DNA from: Dietzia timorensis
GTDB taxonomy: Bacteria; Actinomycetota; Actinomycetes; Mycobacteriales; Mycobacteriaceae
DNA length: 5,203 nucleotides
Direction of reading: 5' to 3'
NCBI RefSeq assembly: GCF_020742175.1
Contig: NZ_DYXM01000133.1
Span: forward strand, 1-5,203
In this document: positions 1 through 4,701 of the stretch, in pieces
How the letters are laid out: each line of letters begins with the position of its first letter
Numbering within the stretch: the first letter of the stretch is position 1
Notes under the pieces: model-generated
The model's input: only the letters and a program-made list of their open reading frames with translations
Told to the model about the DNA's origin: nothing
Databases searched by the model: none
Translations under genes and position numbers: made by a program

Positions 1-1336
1 CCTCGAGGTCGGGGATCAGATCGTCGGCGGGATGATGGACCAGAACGATTTCTCGGAAGTCTATATGCGCGTCGTCGACAAGGAGACGGCCGAGAAGGGG
101 ATGGACGACGCCGAGTTCTACGGCATGGTCGAGTTTCCTGCGGACCTGTCCGAGCGCATCGGCGACCTCGTGACCTCCACCGCAGGCGGCGAGGGAGCCG
201 ACCGGGCGGCGGAGCGCGCGGACATCAACGTCTATTCGGCGCCCAGATCATCGGTGACGTCTTCGCAGGTCATGAACACCCTCGCCGGTGTCCTCGTGGA
301 CACGGTGCCGCAGCAGGTGGGGGAGCAGGTTCTCGACAACGGCCGATTGCTCGCCGAGGCCGAACAGGTCGAGTTGTCCCCGACGGCGGCCGCAGCCCTC
401 GCCGATCCCGTGTCGATCAACCAGCTCACCTATCACGCACTCGATGGCGGCGTGACCAACCCGAGCTTCCCGCTGTTCGTCGCGCTCGTGATGATTCTTG
501 CCGGCTTCACCGGCGCGATGGTCGTGTCCCAGATGATCGACTCGCGTCTCGGCTTTATCCCGCTGGATATCGGCCCCTTTGTGCACCTCGCGCCGCTGGG
601 CACGCACCCGCGCAGACGTGTGCTCATCCGCAAGTGGGTGGTCACGATCATCATCAGCCCCATCATCAGCGTGCTCATCGCGGGGATAGCGCATTGGATA
701 GGCGTATCCGCGTTCCCATTCTGGAATCTCGTGCTGTTCTCGACGCTGTGTATCTTGTCCGTCGGCTTCGCCTCGCATGCCACGATCGCGATCTTCGGCA
801 ACGCAGGGCTGCTCATCAACCTGTTGGTGTTCGTCGTTTTCGGTATCCCCACCTCGGGCGGCGCAATTCCGAGCGAAATGCTGCCCCGCTGGTTCGAACC
901 GATCGGCCAGGTCGAACCCATGCACGCGGCGGTGCGCGCCACACGCGCGATGTTGTTCACCGACAGTCCTTGGTCCTCGGGACTCGGGCACGCCTCTGTG
1001 GTCCTCGGCGTCTGGCTAGTCCTCGCAGTCATCTTCGGATACGCCGTGGCCTCCTATTACGACAAGCGAGGGTATGTGCGCGAACCCAACCGTTTCGCGC
1101 TGCCGCCGCTCATTGCGCGCGCCCTGGGCGAGGACAACCGTTCAGACGAGGACGACGCCGCGACGCGTGACGGGGACGCCGCCGCGGCCGATGCCGACGG
1201 ATCCTCTTCTGAGGCCTCAGGTGAGACGAAGGCGACCGTGGGCTCCCACAAGGAAGTGCCCGCGGAAGACGCGTGGGAAGACGCGCGCGAACACCACGGC
1301 GACGAGTGGGACGGATCGCCGGGGGAGCACCCGTAG
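1..1336 (+). CDS. YhgE/Pip (DUF3533-like) family membrane protein, 3' part
   Basis: The frame is open from base 2 to a TAG stop at 1334-1336 with no stop before the left edge, so this is the C-terminal part (about 444 codons) of a longer gene. The internal ATG at 32 has no ribosome binding site and is not the start. The first part (to about 460) is a hydrophilic domain of the kind these proteins expose outside the membrane, including the family-like stretch YGMVEFPADLSERI at about 119-160. Five hydrophobic helices follow, near 463-528, 632-700, 713-799, 803-860 and 986-1060. The loop with TSGGAIPSEMLP (about 850-887) is typical of YhgE/Pip and ABC-2-like permease C-termini. One more N-terminal helix is expected outside the window. 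The last 69 or so residues (from about 1129) form a hydrophilic, acidic, probably cytoplasmic tail. Members are often described as phage-infection, ABC-2-like or export-related proteins. The substrate is unknown and I assign no specific function. Confidence 0.8.
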   Translation, partial: LEVGDQIVGGMMDQNDFSEVYMRVVDKETAEKGMDDAEFYGMVEFPADLSERIGDLVTSTAGGEGADRAAERADINVYSAPRSSVTSSQVMNTLAGVLVDTVPQQVGEQVLDNGRLLAEAEQVELSPTAAAALADPVSINQLTYHALDGGVTNPSFPLFVALVMILAGFTGAMVVSQMIDSRLGFIPLDIGPFVHLAPLGTHPRRRVLIRKWVVTIIISPIISVLIAGIAHWIGVSAFPFWNLVLFSTLCILSVGFASHATIAIFGNAGLLINLLVFVVFGIPTSGGAIPSEMLPRWFEPIGQVEPMHAAVRATRAMLFTDSPWSSGLGHASVVLGVWLVLAVIFGYAVASYYDKRGYVREPNRFALPPLIARALGEDNRSDEDDAATRDGDAAAADADGSSSEASGETKATVGSHKEVPAEDAWEDAREHHGDEWDGSPGEHP

Positions 1337-1346
1337 GGCGGGACCG

Positions 1347-1802
1347 TTAGTTTTCGGAATCCTCGTTGTTCACCGGCGCGTAGAACGGGTCGGGGATCCG
1401 GCCGCGGCTCACCTCTGCCAGACGCGGCAGGTCGTTGAACCCGACGGCGCTCATGCGGATGAACTCGTCCGACGTCGTCACCAGCTGGGCGCTGCCGCGT
1501 TTAGGGAAGTTGAGGCCCTTGATGCTGTCCCAGGGGACGTGCGTGCGCCATCGCCAGGTGCTGATCTGCACTCCGTCGTCATCCACCCTGGTCCAACTAC
1601 GAGCGACCCACCACGCGTAGCCGATAGGCAGGACGAGGAACACCCAGCCCCACCGAGGGGCGTAGTAGATCGGCGCGATCATGGCGATCGCGAAAATCCC
1701 CAGCGCGATATAGGCGAGCGGCGTGACCCGGAAGAGCCTGCGGTCCTTCGGCTCGGCCTCGACCTCTGGGGGGCGGAATCGTGACGGCGGTTTCTCGCTC
1801 AT
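1347..1802 (-). CDS. PH domain-containing small membrane protein, CFP6 (Rv3004)-like
   Basis: This gene encodes 151 residues from ATG (complement of 1800-1802) to TAA (complement of 1347-1349). Residues 1-25 are hydrophilic. Two hydrophobic segments follow (about 28-46 and 52-67), then a soluble domain at about 68-140. That domain contains VDDDGVQIS, VPWDSIKGL and the ending RGRIPDPF, which match the pattern of the bacterial PH domain in M. tuberculosis low-molecular-weight antigen 6 (CFP6, Rv3004), also encoded next to and divergent from ilvB1. The domain is probably cytoplasmic; its ligand is unknown. The frame stays open upstream to 2192, but that extension would run antisense through the ilvB leader and terminator and has no family-like sequence, so I start at 1802. 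Only a weak GGGA lies about 12 bases upstream of this ATG, so the start is less certain than the gene. It lies tail to tail with the membrane protein gene, 10 bp apart. Confidence 0.85.
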   Translation of the reverse strand: MSEKPPSRFRPPEVEAEPKDRRLFRVTPLAYIALGIFAIAMIAPIYYAPRWGWVFLVLPIGYAWWVARSWTRVDDDGVQISTWRWRTHVPWDSIKGLNFPKRGSAQLVTTSDEFIRMSAVGFNDLPRLAEVSRGRIPDPFYAPVNNEDSEN

Positions 1803-1874
1803 GCCCAATAGTGTCCCAGGTCGGCGCGGTGCCCCGCGCTCCGCCCCTACGAGCCCCACGTATGACGTCGGACG

Positions 1875-1892
1875 CCACATCCCGCAATGTGG
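1875..1892. repeat. Inverted repeat CCACAT-N6-ATGTGG, candidate operator
   Basis: Two perfect 6-base arms (1875-1880 and 1887-1892) are separated by CCCGCA. The dyad is centred about 63 bases upstream of the predicted ilv transcription start, 17 bases before the -35 hexamer. Size and position suit a binding site for a dimeric regulator acting on ilvBNC, the PH gene, or both. I cannot assign the motif to a known regulator, and a chance 6+6 dyad in GC-rich DNA is possible. Confidence 0.35.
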
Positions 1893-1909
1893 ACGCGCCC
1901 GCTCACAAG

Positions 1910-1939
1910 TTGACGGAGCGAGGCGCGCGGGAATATGGT
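1910..1939 (+). promoter_or_regulatory. Predicted sigma70-type promoter of the ilvBNC transcript
   Basis: A -35 element TTGACG (1910-1915) lies 18 bases before a -10 element TATGGT (1934-1939, fitting TAnnnT). Transcription would start 7-8 bases after the -10, at about 1946-1947, which is the A of the leader-peptide ATG. The transcript would therefore have no untranslated leader before that ATG. No other good -10/-35 pair lies just upstream of the attenuator. This is a prediction from sequence. Confidence 0.65.
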
Positions 1940-1946
1940 TAACGCC

Positions 1947-1994
1947 ATGACCACACTGATTGGACTCGTACTTAGCTCGCGCGTCGGCGCCTGA
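1947..1994 (+). CDS. ilv leader peptide (branched-chain amino acid attenuation)
   Basis: This 15-codon ORF reads MTTLIGLVLSSRVGA and ends with TGA at 1992-1994. Six codons are for branched-chain amino acids: Leu4 (CTG), Ile5 (ATT), Leu7 (CTC), Val8 (GTA), Leu9 (CTT) and Val13 (GTC). Length, composition and the intrinsic terminator 33 bases downstream match the leader peptides that control branched-chain synthesis operons; the C. glutamicum ilvB leader is also about 15 residues and Val-rich. Its role is in being translated: slow decoding when charged Leu, Ile or Val tRNA is scarce should change folding of the downstream RNA. There is no Shine-Dalgarno sequence at a useful distance before the ATG, consistent with leaderless initiation from the promoter just upstream. 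It is too short for most gene finders. Confidence 0.85.
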   Translation: MTTLIGLVLSSRVGA

Positions 1995-2028
1995 GCTTCG
2001 CCAAGAGTTCAGTTCACAGTCGACGCGC
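1979..2028 (+). promoter_or_regulatory. Attenuator upstream hairpin (segment 1:2-like)
   Basis: Bases 1979-1988 (GCGCGTCGGC) pair with 2019-2028 (GTCGACGCGC) over 10 positions with one G-U. Inside, 1991-1998 (CTGAGCTT) can pair with 2003-2012 with a two-base bulge and a CGCC loop. The hairpin begins inside the last codons of the leader peptide, contains its stop codon, and overlaps the terminator stem by a single base. A ribosome at or near the stop codon would melt it; one stalled at Leu7-Leu9 would reach its outer base. The pairing is read by eye and its energy was not computed. Confidence 0.55.
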
Positions 2029-2062
2029 CCTCGCACAGCAACCGCTGTGACGAGGGTTTTTT
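2028..2062 (+). terminator. Intrinsic terminator of the ilv attenuator
   Basis: The left arm CCCTCGCACAGC (2028-2039) pairs with GCTGTG-A-CGAGGG (2044-2056): twelve base pairs with one bulged A at 2050 and the loop AACC, followed at once by six T (2057-2062). This is a textbook rho-independent terminator, 33 bases after the leader-peptide stop and 147 bases before the ilvB start. It should end transcription when the leader peptide is translated without delay. It is too far from the PH gene, and on the wrong strand, to serve it. Confidence 0.92.
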
Positions 2063-2209
2063 GTTGCCCCGGGTTCGATTCGACCGCGACCCGGTGTCGG
2101 AGGATGCGGGGCACGTCGGAATAATCGACACGTGAACGGCAGATCAGTTGCGGCCAGCGTAGAAGCGTGACTTTCACATCAGCATCGAGCACACCAAGGA
2201 TTGACTAAA
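2063..2209 (+). promoter_or_regulatory. ilvB 5' untranslated region after the attenuator
   Basis: This segment is transcribed only on read-through. It has two mutually exclusive pairings near its start: CCGGGT (2069-2074) with ACCCGG (2089-2094), and TGCCCC (2065-2070) with GGGGCA (2108-2113). A -10-like AATAAT lies at 2120-2125 but without a convincing -35, so a second promoter is only a weak possibility. The ilvB ribosome binding site AAGGA is at 2196-2200. I see no small ORF that can be supported here. Confidence 0.5.
2196..2200 (+). promoter_or_regulatory. ilvB ribosome binding site deciding the GTG start
   Basis: AAGGA ends nine bases before GTG at 2210, a normal spacing. It abuts the alternative in-frame TTG at 2201 with no spacing at all, which makes that codon unusable as a start. 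The encoded N-terminus from 2210, MSAPA, also resembles the M. tuberculosis IlvB1 start. Confidence 0.8.
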
Positions 2210-4129
2210 GTGAGCGCACCAGCGGCACAGCCGACTCCGGGTTCAACGCCCGGCGCCGGCGCAAAGCGTGAGACGAGTAGGCGCAACGCGCCAGAGCGGA
2301 TGACGGGCGCCCAGGCGATCGTACGGTCTCTCGAGGAGATCGGCGCGGACGTCGTCTTCGGCATTCCCGGAGGCGCCATCCTCCCGGCATACGATCCGCT
2401 CTACGACTCCGAGAAGGTCCGCCACGTACTTGTACGTCACGAGCAGGGCGCAGGACACGCCGCCACCGGGTATGCACAGGCGACGGGTCGCGTCGGCGTG
2501 TGCATGGCGACGTCGGGGCCGGGCGCCACGAACCTTGTGACCCCACTTGCGGACGCCGCGATGGACTCGGTTCCGATCGTCGCGATCACCGGCCAGGTCG
2601 GTCAGAGCCTGATCGGCACCGACGCCTTCCAGGAGGCGGACATCTCGGGCATCACTATGCCGGTGACCAAGCACAACTTCCTCGTGTCCAAGGGCGAGGA
2701 CGTTCCGCGCATTCTCGCCGAGGCTTTCCACATCGCAGCGTCGGGCCGCCCAGGACCGGTGCTCGTCGACATTCCCAAGGACGTGCTGCAGAACGAGATG
2801 GTCTTCTCGTGGCCGCCGGAGATGCGCCTGCCCGGATACCGTCCGGTCACCAAGCCGCACGGCAAGCAGATCCGCGAGGCCGCGCGGATGATCTCGGCCG
2901 CGTCGAAGCCGGTGCTCTACGTCGGTGGCGGCGCCATCAAGGCGAACGCCTCGGCGGAGCTCGTAGAACTCGCCGAACTCACCGGGATCCCCGTCGTTAC
3001 GACGCTCATGGGCCGCGGCGCGTTTCCGGATTCGCACAAGCTCCACTACGGAATGCCCGGAATGCACGGCTCGGTGTCCGCGGTAGGTGCGCTGCAGGAA
3101 TCCGATCTGCTCATCGCGCTCGGCGCGCGCTTCGATGACCGTGTCACAGGCAAGCTCGATTCCTTTGCACAGCACGCGAAGGTCATCCACGCGGATATCG
3201 ACCCTGCCGAGATCGGGAAGAACCGCGAAGCCGACGTGCCGATCGTCGGCGATTGCCGTGAGGTCATCTCCGAGCTTTCCGAGGCGATCAGGGAGTTCCG
3301 CAGCGGCCAGCCCGCGCCGGACCTGAGCCCGTGGATCACCGAACTCGACCGTCTTCGCGACACCTACCCCCTCGGTTACGGGCGGCAGAGCGACGGCTCT
3401 CTGTCGCCGGAGTACGTCATCGAGCGCCTCGGCGCGCTCGCCGGCCCCGACGCGATCTACTGCGCCGGCGTTGGTCAGCACCAGATGTGGGCGGCACAGT
3501 TCGTCAAATACGAAAAGCCCCGTACCTGGCTGAACTCCGGGGGACTCGGCACCATGGGCTACTCGGTGCCGGCTGCCATGGGTGCCAAGATGGGCATGCC
3601 CGACTCCGAGGTGTGGTCGGTCGACGGCGACGGCTGCTTCCAGATGACCAACCAGGAGCTCGCCACCTGCGCGATCGAGAACATCCCGATCAAGGTCGCC
3701 CTGATCAATAACGGCAACCTCGGCATGGTGCGCCAGTGGCAGACCCTGTTCTACGAGAAGCGCTACTCGCAGACGGACCTGTCCACGCACTCCCTGCGGA
3801 TCCCGGACTTCGTCAAGCTCTCCGAGGCACTGGGTTGCACGTCGATCCGCGTGGAGAAGGCCGAGGAGGTCGACGACGCGATCAAGAAGGCACGTGAAAT
3901 CAACGACCGTCCTGTCGTGATCGAGTTCGTCGTCGGCGCAGACGCACAGGTATGGCCGATGGTGGCTGCAGGAACGTCGAATTCGGAGATCATGGCGGCG
4001 CACGATATCCGCCCGCTCTTCGACGATGAGGATTCGGCGGCGGACGAGCCTGCCGATATCCACGAACAGATGAACGAGGTGGACGCCGCAGTTGTTGCTG
4101 AGTCCGGCGAGAATGCAGGAGATAAGTGA
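2210..4129 (+). CDS. ilvB: Acetolactate (acetohydroxyacid) synthase, large catalytic subunit
   Basis: This subunit condenses pyruvate with a second pyruvate or with 2-oxobutyrate to form acetolactate or acetohydroxybutyrate, using thiamine diphosphate, Mg2+ and FAD. The step commits carbon to Val/Leu/Ile synthesis in the cytoplasm. It has 639 residues from GTG 2210. A Pro/Ala-rich extension (1-30) is followed by the pyrimidine-binding domain with GIPGG (51-55) and catalytic Glu78 in RHEQGAGHA. Next come the central FAD-type domain with RFDDRVTG (307-314) and the pyrophosphate domain with GDG (473-475) and NN (500-501) of the ThDP/Mg motif. Trp510 in VRQWQ matches the herbicide-site tryptophan of plant and yeast enzymes; Gly131 stands where plants have the herbicide-site proline, as in mycobacteria. 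After the conserved IRPLFDD, a 33-residue acidic tail makes it somewhat longer than M. tuberculosis IlvB1 (about 618). It is regulated by the attenuator upstream and pairs with IlvN. Similarity is high through the whole length, so the call is firm. Confidence 0.98.
   Translation: MSAPAAQPTPGSTPGAGAKRETSRRNAPERMTGAQAIVRSLEEIGADVVFGIPGGAILPAYDPLYDSEKVRHVLVRHEQGAGHAATGYAQATGRVGVCMATSGPGATNLVTPLADAAMDSVPIVAITGQVGQSLIGTDAFQEADISGITMPVTKHNFLVSKGEDVPRILAEAFHIAASGRPGPVLVDIPKDVLQNEMVFSWPPEMRLPGYRPVTKPHGKQIREAARMISAASKPVLYVGGGAIKANASAELVELAELTGIPVVTTLMGRGAFPDSHKLHYGMPGMHGSVSAVGALQESDLLIALGARFDDRVTGKLDSFAQHAKVIHADIDPAEIGKNREADVPIVGDCREVISELSEAIREFRSGQPAPDLSPWITELDRLRDTYPLGYGRQSDGSLSPEYVIERLGALAGPDAIYCAGVGQHQMWAAQFVKYEKPRTWLNSGGLGTMGYSVPAAMGAKMGMPDSEVWSVDGDGCFQMTNQELATCAIENIPIKVALINNGNLGMVRQWQTLFYEKRYSQTDLSTHSLRIPDFVKLSEALGCTSIRVEKAEEVDDAIKKAREINDRPVVIEFVVGADAQVWPMVAAGTSNSEIMAAHDIRPLFDDEDSAADEPADIHEQMNEVDAAVVAESGENAGDK
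4117..4121 (+). promoter_or_regulatory. ilvN ribosome binding site inside the ilvB 3' end
   Basis: AGGAG lies seven bases before ATG 4129, within the last codons of ilvB. It favours ATG 4129 over the in-frame GTG at 4126. The TGATG junction lets a ribosome ending ilvB restart on ilvN, keeping the two subunits in step. Confidence 0.8.
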
Positions 4130-4632
4130 TGACGAAGAACCACACCCTCAGCGTCCTCGTGGAAGACAAGCCCGGCGTTCTCGCACGCGTGTCGAGCCTG
4201 TTCTCGAGGCGAGGATTCAACATCACCTCGCTGGCCGTCGGACCTACCGAGACCGACGGCCTCTCGCGAATGACGATCGTCGTGGCCGTCGACGAGATCC
4301 GTCTGGAACAGATCACCAAACAGCTCAACAAGCTGATCAACGTGATCAAGATCGTCGAGCAGGAGCCCGCATCCTCCGTCGCGCGCGAGCTGGTACTAGT
4401 GAAGGTGCGGGCGGACTCCGCCACGCGCAGCCAGATCATCGAGGTTGCCGAACTCTTCCGTGCGCGCGTCGTCGACGTCTCGCCGGAATCTGTCGTTCTC
4501 GAGGCGACGGGCACTCCCGACAAGCTGGCCGCGATCTTGCGCATGCTCGACGAATACGGGATTCGCGAGATCGTGCAGTCGGGCATGGTGGCGTTGGGGC
4601 GCGGACCCAAGGCCATCGCGACCACCCGCTGA
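4129..4632 (+). CDS. ilvN: Acetolactate synthase, small regulatory subunit
   Basis: This 167-residue subunit binds IlvB, raises its activity and confers feedback inhibition by branched-chain amino acids. An N-terminal ACT domain (about 5-80) opens with HTLSVLVEDKPGVLARV. Gly16 and Asn31 (in RRGFNI) match positions where E. coli IlvH substitutions remove valine sensitivity (Gly14, Asn29). The conserved link LEQITKQLNKLINVIKIV follows, then the C-terminal small-subunit domain (about 85-160) with RARVVDVSPESVVLEATG and the ending GIREIVQSGMVALGRGP. The length is normal for actinobacterial IlvN. The start overlaps the ilvB stop by one base (TGATG), so the pair is very probably translationally coupled. 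All of the expected conserved positions I checked are present, so feedback control is presumably intact. Confidence 0.98.
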   Translation: MTKNHTLSVLVEDKPGVLARVSSLFSRRGFNITSLAVGPTETDGLSRMTIVVAVDEIRLEQITKQLNKLINVIKIVEQEPASSVARELVLVKVRADSATRSQIIEVAELFRARVVDVSPESVVLEATGTPDKLAAILRMLDEYGIREIVQSGMVALGRGPKAIATTR

Positions 4633-4701
4633 TCCCCGAAGGGTATCTTTACCCGATAAGCGTTCTTCCAACCGAAAAATACACCTAGGAGAAATTCATC
4701 C
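4633..4701 (+). promoter_or_regulatory. ilvN-ilvC intergenic segment with small hairpin and ilvC ribosome binding site
   Basis: A 69-base gap holds the hairpin GGGTA-TCTT-TACCC (4641-4654), five base pairs with no T-tract after it, so it is unlikely to terminate. TATCTT (4644-4649) resembles a -10 element but has no clear -35. C. glutamicum has an ilvC promoter in the same place, so an internal start is possible but unproven here. AGGAG (4687-4691) is a strong ribosome binding site ten bases before ATG 4702. Confidence 0.45.

Larger units (their letters stand above)
1803..1946. promoter_or_regulatory. Divergent control region between the PH-domain gene and the ilv leader
   Basis: This non-coding stretch carries the ilv promoter at its right end and an inverted repeat, CCACAT-N6-ATGTGG, at 1875-1892. 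The promoter of the leftward PH gene must also lie here or nearby. The best minus-strand candidate is TTGCGG (complement of 1882-1887) 17 bases before CATACG (complement of 1859-1864), which is a poor -10 match and only tentative. If it is used, the inverted repeat overlaps that -35 element. I see no gene in this stretch. Confidence 0.55.

Noticed and set aside
1074..1784. Plus-strand open frame of 236 codons spanning the end of the membrane protein and the PH gene
   Set aside because: It overlaps two supported genes in other frames, has Arg/Pro/Thr-rich shadow composition and no ribosome binding site or family match.
2069..2094. GGGTTCGATTC at 2071-2081 resembles a tRNA T-arm
   Set aside because: The flanking bases do not form the T-stem plus acceptor stem of a tRNA, and no D-arm or anticodon arm is found upstream.
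1803..2192. Upstream extension of the PH-domain frame to a 281-residue protein
   Set aside because: The extra 130 residues would be read antisense through the ilv promoter, leader peptide and terminator, and have no resemblance to CFP6-type proteins, which start near the first hydrophobic segment.
1947..2209. T-box riboswitch for the ilv leader
   Set aside because: No T-box sequence occurs before the terminator; the only faint match (ACCGCG, 2083-2088) lies after it. The Leu/Ile/Val leader ORF explains the terminator better.
2201..2209. TTG at 2201 as the ilvB start
   Set aside because: The AAGGA ribosome binding site directly abuts it, leaving no spacing, whereas GTG 2210 has a 9-base spacing and gives a family-like N-terminus.
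2600..2602. Gly131 of IlvB in place of the plant herbicide-site proline
   Set aside because: It is the normal residue at this position in mycobacterial IlvB1, so it is not a sign of selection or mutation.
2243..4063. Long open frame on the minus strand (606 codons) antisense to ilvB
   Set aside because: It lies wholly inside the well-conserved ilvB, is rich in Arg, His and Asp as expected of antisense frames in GC-rich genes, and shows no recognisable family.
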